A DNA stretch of 64,000 bases from Alphaproteobacteria bacterium. GTDB lineage: Bacteria; Myxococcota_A; UBA796; GCA-2862545. The notes below the pieces were generated by a model. The model saw only the letters and a program-made list of their open reading frames with translations, ran no database searches and was not told the DNA's origin. Position 1 is the first letter of the stretch, and every line of letters begins with the position of its first letter. A program made the translations under genes and the position numbers. Shown piece by piece: positions 31,612 through 39,650 of this stretch. The stretch covers positions 1-64,000 of the forward strand of contig JACKET010000003.1 in NCBI GenBank assembly GCA_020632875.1. The letters are read 5' to 3'.

Positions 31612-33030
31612 ATGGCGCTGCCCGCGAGAGCGGAGGTCGCAATCGTCGGAGGAGGACCCGTCGGTCTCGCGCTGGCCGCAACGCTGGCGCGGGCCGGCGT
31701 CGACGTGTGTGTGCTCGAGAAGCTCGCCGCCCGCGACCCCCGCGCCCGCGCGAGCCACGTACACGGCGGTGTCCTCGACGGGCTCGCGGCCACGGGGCTC
31801 TCCGAGGCCGAGCTCGCGTCCGGCAAGCCCAGCTACGGCGCGAAGGTCTGGTTCGACGACACCCTCGCGAGCGAGGTCGACACGCGGAGCCTCCCGTTCC
31901 GGCGGCCCTACACGCTCGCCCTCCCCCAGCCCGACCTCGAGGGGCTGCTCGAAGCGCACGCGACGCGCGCGGGAGCCCGGCTGGTGCGCGACGCCGAGGT
32001 CACCGCCGTCGACGAGAGCGGGGTGGTCACGGCGCGGGTCGGAGGCGTCGAGGAGCGCGTGTCCGCGGGGTTCGTGGTGGGGTGCGACGGGCCGCAGAGC
32101 GTCGTGCGGGAGGCCATCGGCACGAAGCTCTGGGGGTGGACCCAGCAGGGCCTGGCCCTCGCGGACGTCGACGTGCCGAGCGATCTGGAGCACGCCCACC
32201 TCCACTGCGGGGCGTACGGCGTGGCGTTCCGGATCCCCCTGCAGCGCGGGGAGCGCTGGGTGACCTCCATCGACGCGGGGCAGGACGAGAGCCACGTCGT
32301 GGCGCTGATGCGCGACCGCCTCCCGCTGAGCGCGCCCGCGGAGGTGACGTTCGCATCGCTGTTCCGGCTGCACGCGCGCTGGGCGACCCGGTGGCGGCGG
32401 GGTCGCGCGTTCCTCGCGGGCGACGCGGCCCACCTGCACAGCCCGGTCGGCGGCCACGGCATGAACACGGGCCTCCTGGACGCGCTCGACCTCGGATGGA
32501 AGCTCGTCCAGGTGCTGCGCCACGGTGCGCCGGACGCGCTGCTCGACAGCTACGAGCGGACGCGGAGGCCCCAGGCCCGGCGCAGCGTGCTCCAGGCGTG
32601 GGCGGCGACCGTCGCGTTCCGGATGCAGAACCCGCTGCTGCGCTTCGTGCGCCGCACGTTCGCGCCGTTCACGCCGGGCTTCGTCGATCGCCACATCGCG
32701 TGGTGGAGCGTCGCCCAGGACATCGGCGTTCCCGGCCGCGATCGCGCGCGCGGCGGGTGGTGCCGGGCGGGCGGACGGGCCGCGGACCCGGAGGTGGACG
32801 GCGGCTACCTGCTCGACGGCGCCCGTGCGCTCCCCACGGTGCTCTCGCGGGTCGCGATCGACGTGCCCCCGTGGGCGGTGCGCGCTCCCCTGCCCCCGAC
32901 GGAGGCCGTGCGCACGGCCTACGGCGATGCAGAGGCCCTGCTCGTCCGGCCGGACGGGTTCCTCGCGTACCGGGGCCCCGCGGAAGGCGTGCCACAGGCG
33001 CTCTCCGCGCTCCGGGGAGGTGAGGCGTGA
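31612..33030 (+). CDS. FAD-dependent monooxygenase (PF01494 type)
   Basis: Class A flavoprotein monooxygenase of 472 aa, expected to hydroxylate an aromatic or polyketide-type substrate using NAD(P)H and O2. Motifs: dinucleotide-binding VAIVGGGPVGLALA near the N-terminus, FVVGCDGPQSVVREAIG (DG motif), and FLAGDAAHLHSPVGGHGMNT (FAD ribityl-binding GD motif). GGAGG sits 6 nt upstream of the ATG. It starts a three-gene unit with a methyltransferase and a membrane protein through GTGA/ATGA overlaps, which suggests joint modification of one small or lipid-like molecule. Confidence 0.92.
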   Translation: MALPARAEVAIVGGGPVGLALAATLARAGVDVCVLEKLAARDPRARASHVHGGVLDGLAATGLSEAELASGKPSYGAKVWFDDTLASEVDTRSLPFRRPYTLALPQPDLEGLLEAHATRAGARLVRDAEVTAVDESGVVTARVGGVEERVSAGFVVGCDGPQSVVREAIGTKLWGWTQQGLALADVDVPSDLEHAHLHCGAYGVAFRIPLQRGERWVTSIDAGQDESHVVALMRDRLPLSAPAEVTFASLFRLHARWATRWRRGRAFLAGDAAHLHSPVGGHGMNTGLLDALDLGWKLVQVLRHGAPDALLDSYERTRRPQARRSVLQAWAATVAFRMQNPLLRFVRRTFAPFTPGFVDRHIAWWSVAQDIGVPGRDRARGGWCRAGGRAADPEVDGGYLLDGARALPTVLSRVAIDVPPWAVRAPLPPTEAVRTAYGDAEALLVRPDGFLAYRGPAEGVPQALSALRGGEA

Positions 33031-33899
33031 ACCCCTGGCGCTTCCGCTACGCGTGGCTCGAGCTGTCCGACCACCTCATACACATCGCGCCCGGCTCCAC
33101 CGAGCGCATCCCCGTCTCGCGGGACGCCGTGCTGGCGGCCCTCGAAGCCGAGGGCAACCCGTATGGCGCCGCCATCGTGGGCTCAGTTCCAGTCGAAGAC
33201 GACGGATGCTTCGTCCCAGAGGCCGTCGACGCGCTCCTCGTCCGCTGCCACCGCGAGCTCCAGCGCCTCGCCCTGGAGCTCCAGCAGGGGCCGCGCACGC
33301 GGGACCGCCTGATCCCGCTGATCGCCCGCCTCCGCCGGGACGGACGCCGGATCCGCATCGTCGATGTCGGCTGCGGCATCGGGTACGTGCTGCGGTGGCT
33401 GGCGGCGCGCGGAGGGCTCGGCGACGCGGTCGAGCTCGTCGGCTGCGACTTCAACGCGGCGCTGATCGCCGAGGCCCGGCGGCTCGCGCAGGCCGAGCGG
33501 CTCGACGTGACGTTCCTCGCGCAGGACGCCTTCACCCTCGACGTGCCAGCGGACATCTACCTGTCGTCCGGCGTGCTGCACCACATCCCGCTCGACGCGC
33601 TGCCCGCCTTCTTCGCGGCGCAGGAACGGGCCGGTGCGAGGGCCTGGCTCCACGCGGACTTCCAGGCCTCTCCCCTCGCCGCGCCGGGCTCGTGGGTGTT
33701 CCACCGGGCGCGGATGCGCGAGCCGCTGGCCGTGCACGACGGCATCCTGTCGGCCGTGCGCGCCCACCCGACGGACGGCCTGCTCGCCGCGGCGCGGGCC
33801 GGCGCGAACGGCGCGCGGGTCGAGCAGCTCGGCGGGCCGGTGTTCTCGTGGCTGCCGATGGCCCGCGCGATGCACACCATCGCGATGGAGCGCGAATGA
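33027..33899 (+). CDS. Class I SAM-dependent methyltransferase
   Basis: Cytosolic methyltransferase-like protein of 290 aa. Motif I is RIVDVGCGIGYVLRWL, an acidic residue follows in LVGCDFN, and post-motif strands are LDVTFLAQDAF and IYLSSGVLHHIPLD. The ~100 residues before motif I and the last ~70 are outside the standard fold and may hold the substrate. The GTG start overlaps the monooxygenase stop (GTGA). Substrate unknown; the coupling implies it modifies the monooxygenase product or precursor. Confidence 0.88.
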   Translation: MNPWRFRYAWLELSDHLIHIAPGSTERIPVSRDAVLAALEAEGNPYGAAIVGSVPVEDDGCFVPEAVDALLVRCHRELQRLALELQQGPRTRDRLIPLIARLRRDGRRIRIVDVGCGIGYVLRWLAARGGLGDAVELVGCDFNAALIAEARRLAQAERLDVTFLAQDAFTLDVPADIYLSSGVLHHIPLDALPAFFAAQERAGARAWLHADFQASPLAAPGSWVFHRARMREPLAVHDGILSAVRAHPTDGLLAAARAGANGARVEQLGGPVFSWLPMARAMHTIAMERE

Positions 33900-34402
33900 A
33901 CGTCGGTTTCGCGCTGGTGGGCCTGATGGTGCTGGACGGCGCCTTCGCCGGGTTCCGCGCGGTGATGGGGCGGACGGGACGCGTGCGGCTCGGCCCGATC
34001 GCGGTTCGCTCGGCGCTGCTGGGTGCCGGGTTCGCGGCGATCCTCGGGGGCTGCTTCCTTCAGGCCATGGCGATGGCGGGCGGCCCGTCGGCAGCGCTCG
34101 TGACCATCGGCGAGCAGCTGGTGGGCGTCTATTCGGTGTACGCGGCGCTGATCGCGGTGGGCTTCGCCCTGCGCGCCATCCCGAACGTGGACGTCCGCAC
34201 CCTGACGAGCGTGCTGATCTTCGGCCCGCTGACGCTGCTCCGCCCGTTCGTGATCGTCGGTGGAGCCGCGTGGGCGGCCCTCGCGGCTCCGGAGCCCGCG
34301 GCGGTGGGCGTGACGGCGCTCGGCGTGATCTGCGTGTTCTTCGTGGAGCAGTGCTGCGAGCACTGGCTGTGGCGCGGCGTGCTTCACGCACAGGTGCCGT
34401 AG
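33896..34402 (+). CDS. Small polytopic membrane protein
   Basis: Hydrophobic protein of 168 aa with about four to five membrane segments (MNVGFALVGLMVLDGAFAGF, LLGAGFAAILGGCFLQAMAM, VYSVYAALIAVGFALRA, LTALGVICVFFVEQCCEHWLW). No family recognised. Its start overlaps the methyltransferase stop (ATGA), so it belongs to the same operon and may transport or anchor the modified product. It converges on the TIGR02996 gene with an 18-bp gap. Confidence 0.8.
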   Translation: MNVGFALVGLMVLDGAFAGFRAVMGRTGRVRLGPIAVRSALLGAGFAAILGGCFLQAMAMAGGPSAALVTIGEQLVGVYSVYAALIAVGFALRAIPNVDVRTLTSVLIFGPLTLLRPFVIVGGAAWAALAAPEPAAVGVTALGVICVFFVEQCCEHWLWRGVLHAQVP

Positions 34403-34420
34403 GGCGGGAGCCGCTCGGGG

Positions 34421-35974
34421 CTACGGGAGCCCGAGCTCCACGCCGGCTGTGGCAGCCGCAGCCTCGAGCGCGGCGAGGGCCGCGGCCTCGGGCGCGTAGC
34501 GCGGCCACCGCACGTCCAGCCGCGCCAGGCGGCCTCCGGCTCGCGTCAGCAGCCCCGCGAGCTCGGCGAACCGGTCTTCGCGCTTCGCCTTCGGCTTGTA
34601 GGTCGCCCGGCCCGACCAGCGCCCGTCGCGCTGCACCTCGAGCTCCCACCCGCTGGCGTGCCGGTAGCCGCTGCCGCACGTCACGATCAGCGCGTCCGGC
34701 ACGTCCTCCCGGGCGAGCAGGGCCTCCATCCACGGCGTCAGCCCGGCCTCCGACGAGCCCCGGATCTCGAGCGACTCCAGCGCCTGCCCCACGGGGCTCG
34801 CGAGGATGCGGTCGAGCCCGGGCTGCGCCGGGTCGTCCCCCGTGATGTACCAGACCGACAGCCGCCGCAGCGCCGGGAGCCCGCGGCCCTCCAGCAGCGC
34901 GTCCGCGAAGCCCACGTACTCGAGATCGCCGGAGAGCTGCAGCCGCTCGAGGTCGCGCGGCGCCTCGTCGACGAACCCGGAGAGCACGCTGCCCGCGACG
35001 TACGCGAGGTCGCGCAGCCCGAAGAGCGCCTCATCGGCCAACATCTCGGAGTAGCCGGGCGCCGCGCCCCGCACGTTCAGCCACCGGAACGTGCGCCACA
35101 CATCGCATCCGGTCGCGCTCTGGAGCAGGTCGAGCGGCGTGACCGCCGAGAGCCACCCGCCCACCGGAAACCCGCGCTCGAACGTCAGATCGCGCGCGTC
35201 GAAGATCGGCGCGAGCGGGCCCAGCCACCCGAGGCGGTGGGACTGGAGCAGCTCCTCGGCGCGCTTCTTCTGCGCGGCGGCGGGCTTCGCGAGCAACTGC
35301 AGCCCGATCAGCTCGCCGCGCGGATCCCCGCGCTGCGTAAGCGCGTCGGCGTAGACCAGGCGGGCCGCGTCGTCGTCGGGGTTCGCGTACACCGCAGCGA
35401 GCAGGTCGGCTTCGGTGCGGCTCGCCCGCCCCCCGAGCCCCGCGAGCGCCGCTGCGTCGGCCTCCGGCACCGGTGTGTAGCCGAAATCCACCGCCAACAG
35501 GCGCTCGTGCGCCGCGCGCATCCACGCGCGGGTGTCGCGACGCGGAAAGCGCTGGCCGTGCGCCTCGGCATCACCGGGCACGGACTTCGGCGTGCGTGGG
35601 TCGCGCAGCCGCTCGAGCAGCGCGTACACCCGCGCCCACGCCTCGCGCGACGGATGGCTGCGGAACGGAGCCGCGCGGAGCAGCCCGCACAGCGCGCCCG
35701 CCGTCCGGGGGTCGTCGGGCCAACCCTCGACGACGACGAGCTGATCGGCGAACACCCGCCAGTCCGGCGGGAACCAGCGCGCCAGCAGCTCGCCGCGTCC
35801 ACGGGCGTCGGCCACGCGGGCCCGCGCCATCCAGGAGTCGGGATCGTGCGGATCGAACGACAGGGTCTCCGACAGGCCCGCCGAGACGGCCTCGATCGCG
35901 TCGGCCACGCGCGGGTCGCGCGTCGCGCGCCACGTCTCGAGCAGCCCGTCGAGCTGCTCGGTCGGCCCGCTCAT
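34421..35974 (-). CDS. TIGR02996-domain protein
   Basis: Cytosolic 517-aa protein. A typical TIGR02996 motif lies in the middle (LLAAVYANPDDDAARLVYADAL, TQRGDPRGELIGLQL), followed by leucine-rich-repeat-like strands (LRDLAYVAGSVLSGF, LERLQLSGDLEYVGFADALL, LESLEIRGSS). The N-terminal ~170 residues are helical and unassigned. Such proteins are common in myxobacteria and planctomycetes; their role is unknown and they are thought to mediate protein contacts. The ATG at 35974 overlaps the hydroxylase stop (ATGA), so the two are co-translated. Confidence 0.85.
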   Translation of the reverse strand: MSGPTEQLDGLLETWRATRDPRVADAIEAVSAGLSETLSFDPHDPDSWMARARVADARGRGELLARWFPPDWRVFADQLVVVEGWPDDPRTAGALCGLLRAAPFRSHPSREAWARVYALLERLRDPRTPKSVPGDAEAHGQRFPRRDTRAWMRAAHERLLAVDFGYTPVPEADAAALAGLGGRASRTEADLLAAVYANPDDDAARLVYADALTQRGDPRGELIGLQLLAKPAAAQKKRAEELLQSHRLGWLGPLAPIFDARDLTFERGFPVGGWLSAVTPLDLLQSATGCDVWRTFRWLNVRGAAPGYSEMLADEALFGLRDLAYVAGSVLSGFVDEAPRDLERLQLSGDLEYVGFADALLEGRGLPALRRLSVWYITGDDPAQPGLDRILASPVGQALESLEIRGSSEAGLTPWMEALLAREDVPDALIVTCGSGYRHASGWELEVQRDGRWSGRATYKPKAKREDRFAELAGLLTRAGGRLARLDVRWPRYAPEAAALAALEAAAATAGVELGLP

Positions 35975-36702
35975 GCGGCCTTTTCCGACGCGTCTTTCTG
36001 GCCCCGCTCGGCCTGCTTCCGGCTGGCGTCGCGGTAGGTGAAGAACACGAAGTCCCACAGCGGCCCCGAGATCCCGTGGTTGTACTCGGGGTCGTCGAAG
36101 TGGTGCAGCGAGTGCAGCCGGCGCAGCCACTTGCCGAGCGCGGTCTTCGGCTTGGCGTGGTGCTCGTAGAAGTGGGTCCAGTCGTAGGCGAGGTAGCCCA
36201 TCATCGTGCCGCCGAGCAGCGGCAGCGCGTACGCCCAGCCCAGCACACCCACGTAGATCCCGGTGACGATGAGGGTCACGGGCCACGCCATGATCGGCGG
36301 CGCAACGAGGCGCCACGGGTCGTTCGGGTACTCGTGGTGGTAGCCGTGCAGCATGAACATCTGCACCTTGTCGAAGTGCCAGCTCGACGGGCGCCGGTGG
36401 AACAGCCAGCGGTGCAGGACGTACTCGAGCAGCGTCCACCCGATGGCGCCGACGACGAAGAGCCCGAGCGTGGCCGCCGCGCCGGCCCACTGCCAGCCGA
36501 ACCAGGCGCACGCGATGGCGGACGGGATGGTCCACAGGCCGGGGACGATGGGGTGCGCGGTCGCGAACCAGTCCTCGATGAAGCGGTTCTCGAAGACCCG
36601 GATCCGCTCGACGCCGCGGGCTTCGGCGCTGGGGCGGCCGACCTCGCCGGACCACCGTTCGATGGCGTCTTCGCACTCGCGCGTCAGCGTGAACAAGCCC
36701 AT
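35971..36702 (-). CDS. Fatty-acid hydroxylase / sterol desaturase superfamily protein
   Basis: Integral membrane diiron oxidase-like protein of 243 aa. The His clusters that bind the two irons are all present: LEYVLHRWLFH, MLHGYHHEYPND, WTHFYEHH and LHSLHHFDDPEYNHG. The arrangement resembles FA2H-type fatty acid 2-hydroxylases. Four membrane segments surround them. A GAGGAGGT box precedes the ATG. It likely hydroxylates or desaturates a membrane lipid. Coupled downstream by ATGA to the TIGR02996 gene, an unusual partner. Divergent from the helicase across 120 bp. Confidence 0.9.
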   Translation of the reverse strand: MGLFTLTRECEDAIERWSGEVGRPSAEARGVERIRVFENRFIEDWFATAHPIVPGLWTIPSAIACAWFGWQWAGAAATLGLFVVGAIGWTLLEYVLHRWLFHRRPSSWHFDKVQMFMLHGYHHEYPNDPWRLVAPPIMAWPVTLIVTGIYVGVLGWAYALPLLGGTMMGYLAYDWTHFYEHHAKPKTALGKWLRRLHSLHHFDDPEYNHGISGPLWDFVFFTYRDASRKQAERGQKDASEKAA

Positions 36703-36822
36703 GGGGACCTCCTCGTGCCGGCCCTATTAGCCCGGTCCGGATCGGGGTGGGATGACAGACGCTTACGGAAATCGCGTGCCCCGGGCCCCTGGAGCCGATA
36801 AACGCCCACCCACACGGGAGAA

Positions 36823-38724
36823 ATGTTGACAACCGAACACGAGACCAGCTCCTCTTTCGGGGCCCTCGGTCTCGACCCTCGCCTCGTCGAGACCCTCACC
36901 TCCATGGGCTTCGAAGAGGCCACCCCGATTCAAGAGGCCGCGATTCCGGTGCTCCTCGAAGGTCGGGACGTGATCGGGCGCGCGCGCACGGGCTCCGGCA
37001 AGACCGCCGCGTTCGGCCTGCCGCTCGTCCAGGCGCTCCAGTCCGAGAAGCCTCCGTGCAAGGCGCTCGTGCTGGCCCCCACCCGCGAGCTCGCGCTCCA
37101 GGTCAGCAACGCCTTCGCCGAGTTCGCCGGCAACACGCGCATGCAGGTCGCCACCATCTACGGCGGCGCCCCCTACCCCGCGCAGATCGCGGCGCTGAAG
37201 AAGTCCTCGATCGTCGTGGGCACGCCCGGCCGCGTCCTCGACCACCTCGAGCGCGGCACGCTCGACCTCTCCGAGCTGCGCAGCTTCGTCCTCGACGAGG
37301 CCGACGAGATGCTTCGGATGGGGTTCATCGAAGACGTCGAGAAGATCCTCGAAGCGATGCCCGAGCAGCGCCAGATCGCGCTGTTCTCCGCCACGATGCC
37401 CGACCCCATCAAGCGCATCGCCGAGCGCTACCTGCACGACCCGGTCGAGGTCCAGGTCGAAGAGCAGGAGGTCACGGTCGGCCACATCGAGCAGGTGTGG
37501 ATGCGCGTGCCCCGCCGCCACCGGCTCGACGCGCTGGTGCGCGTGCTCCGTGGCGTCGAGCACGACGCGGTGCTCGTGTTCTGCCGCACCCGCGCCGAGT
37601 GTGCCGAGGTGGCCGACGATCTCGCCAAGCGCGGGCTCTCCGTCGACGCCCTGCACGGCGACCTCTCCCAGGGCGCCCGCGAGCGCGTGCTCGCCCGCCT
37701 CCGCGCGAAGCACCTCGAGGTCGTCGTCGCGACCGACGTGGCGGCGCGCGGCATCGACGTCGACCACATCACGCACGTCGTCCAGCTCGAGCTGCCCGCC
37801 GAAGACGAGGTCTACGTGCACCGCATCGGCCGCACCGGCCGCGTCGGCCGCAAGGGCATGGCCATCACGTTCGCCACGCCGAAGCAGAAGAAGCGCGTGA
37901 TGGGCCTCGCGCGCTGGCTCGGCACCGAGATCCGCCAGGTCGATCCGCCGTCCGACAGCCGCATCGCGCAGCGCGAGCAGGACGCGCTCCGCGAGCGCAT
38001 CGAAGACCAGATGGACGACCTCGCCGACGGCCGCGACTGGATCGCGCGCATCGCCGAAGACAGCGGCTGGGACATCGCCGACATCGCCGCCGCCGCGATG
38101 CAGGCCCTCGCCGACGAGCTGAACGCCGAGCTCGGCGAGATCGAGAAGTCCGAGGCCCCCGCCTGGTCGCGCCAGCCGAGCGATCGCCCCGTGGGCCGCG
38201 ACGACGACAGCAACGAGGTCGAGCTGTTCTTCCCGATCGGGCGCCGCGACAACGTGCGCCCGTCCGACTTCGTCGGCGCCATCGCGAACGAGTTCGACGT
38301 GCCCGGGAACCGCATCGGGCGCGTGAACATCTTCGACCGGAAGTCGTTCGTGGGCGTCCCGAAGGAGATCGCCGACGCCATCCTCGCCCAGTCCGACCGG
38401 CTCGAGATCCGCGGGCACGAAGTGCCCATGTCGCTCGGCTGGGGCAAGCCCGAGAGCGACGACGGCGAAGAGGCCCCCGAGCGGGAGGAGCGGGGCGACG
38501 ACGACGGGTCCGACCGTGGACGCGGGCGCGGACGCGGCGGATTCCGCGGGCGCGGGCGTGGCGGATTCCGCGGGCGGGGCGCACCCCGCGGCGGGTTCCG
38601 CGGGCGCGGCGGGTTCGGCAGCCGCGACGGAGCGGGTCCGCCGCGCGGGCGCGGACGGGGTCGCGGACGCGGCCGTGGCCGTGGGCGCGGCCCGGGTCGT
38701 GGACGTGGGCGCGGCGAGGGCTGA
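36823..38724 (+). CDS. deaD: DEAD-box RNA helicase (DeaD/CsdA-like)
   Basis: ATP-dependent RNA helicase of 633 aa, probably acting in ribosome assembly or RNA turnover. All core motifs are visible: Q motif (GFEEATPIQEAAIP), ARTGSGKT, PTRELA, GTPGR, DEAD, SAT, and HRIGRTGR. Residues ~465-535 match the DbpA-type RNA-binding domain (VELFFPIGRRDNVRPSDFVGAI). The tail from ~560 is a long Arg-Gly-rich region of RGRG/FRGRG units, which bind RNA and can promote condensates. Length and domain order fit the DeaD group. A GGGAG box precedes the ATG. Confidence 0.96.
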   Translation: MLTTEHETSSSFGALGLDPRLVETLTSMGFEEATPIQEAAIPVLLEGRDVIGRARTGSGKTAAFGLPLVQALQSEKPPCKALVLAPTRELALQVSNAFAEFAGNTRMQVATIYGGAPYPAQIAALKKSSIVVGTPGRVLDHLERGTLDLSELRSFVLDEADEMLRMGFIEDVEKILEAMPEQRQIALFSATMPDPIKRIAERYLHDPVEVQVEEQEVTVGHIEQVWMRVPRRHRLDALVRVLRGVEHDAVLVFCRTRAECAEVADDLAKRGLSVDALHGDLSQGARERVLARLRAKHLEVVVATDVAARGIDVDHITHVVQLELPAEDEVYVHRIGRTGRVGRKGMAITFATPKQKKRVMGLARWLGTEIRQVDPPSDSRIAQREQDALRERIEDQMDDLADGRDWIARIAEDSGWDIADIAAAAMQALADELNAELGEIEKSEAPAWSRQPSDRPVGRDDDSNEVELFFPIGRRDNVRPSDFVGAIANEFDVPGNRIGRVNIFDRKSFVGVPKEIADAILAQSDRLEIRGHEVPMSLGWGKPESDDGEEAPEREERGDDDGSDRGRGRGRGGFRGRGRGGFRGRGAPRGGFRGRGGFGSRDGAGPPRGRGRGRGRGRGRGRGPGRGRGRGEG

Positions 38725-38727
38725 CGG

Positions 38728-39608
38728 ATGCCGTTGAAGCCGACGCTCACCCCGCCGGCGAACGGCCCGACCTTCGTTCGACACCCGGGTCGCCCGGCGC
38801 ACGTCGGCGCACCGGTGATGCGGCTGCTCCCCACTGCGGGGCGCCGCACGATCGGGCCGTGGGCCTTCGTCGATCACTTCGGCCCCACCGTGCCCGACGC
38901 GCCCATCGACGTGCCGCCGCACCCGCACTGCGGGCTCGCGACCGTCACGTGGCTGTTCGAGGGCGAGGGCCTGCACAAGGACAGCCTCGGCACCGAGCAG
39001 CGCATCCTGCCGGGCCAGCTGAACTGGATGACGGCCGCCCACGGCATCGCGCACTCCGAGGAGATGCCCGCGGGGCGGGCGGTGCACGGGCTCCAGCTGT
39101 GGCTGGCGCTGCCGCCGGAGCACCGCGACGCGCCGCCGCGATTCGAGCACCACGCCTCCCTGCCCGACTTCGCGGTCGGGGGCGTGAGCGGCACCGTGCT
39201 GGCGGGCTCGTTGGCGGGGGCGACCTCGCCGGCCAGCGTGCAGGCGCCGACCCTGGCGGCGATCGTCACGGTCGAGGGCAGCGCGCGCCTCGACGTGCCG
39301 CCGGGCTTCGAGCTCGGCGTGGTCCCGGTGTCGGGCGCGCCTTCGGTGGCCGGCGAGCCCGTCCGGCCCGGAGAGCTCGTGTACCTCGGCGTCGGGCGCG
39401 ACACGCTCGTGCTCGACGGCTCTGGGACGCTCCTGTTGCTCGGCGGGGCGCCCTATCCGGAGCCCCTGCTCGTGTGTGGAACTTCGTCGTCGGCTCGGCT
39501 GCGGAGCTGTCGCGCGCAAAGGCGGATTGGGACGCCCACTCGCCGCGATTCGGGCCAGTGCCCCACTACACCGGGCGCCCCCGGCTCGAGGCCCCCGTCC
39601 TGCCCTGA
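38728..39608 (+). CDS. Pirin-family protein (frameshifted near the C-terminus)
   Basis: Bicupin protein of the pirin family. N-terminal sequence is standard: IGPWAFVDHFGP, DVPPHPHCGLATVTWLFEG, RILPGQLNWMTAAHGIAHSEE with the metal-binding His residues. The reading frame is broken at 39474-39478. The first frame ends YPEPLLVCGTSS, while frame +1 continues as a normal pirin end (WNFVVGSAAELSRAKADWDAHS, then FGPVP and a stop at 39608). Restoring a single G (GTGTGG-TGG) would give the expected VWWNFV. This is either a sequencing error or a recent mutation. Pirins are non-haem iron proteins, some with quercetinase activity. Four bases from the helicase stop. Confidence 0.88.
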
Positions 39609-39650
39609 CGGATGTGGTAGACCGCCGGGGATGCCCATTCCGGAGCCCCG

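Noticed and set aside
36703..36822. Sigma-70 promoter for the helicase
   Set aside because: GATAAAC and TAATAG are visible on the two strands, but no -35 at proper spacing was found.
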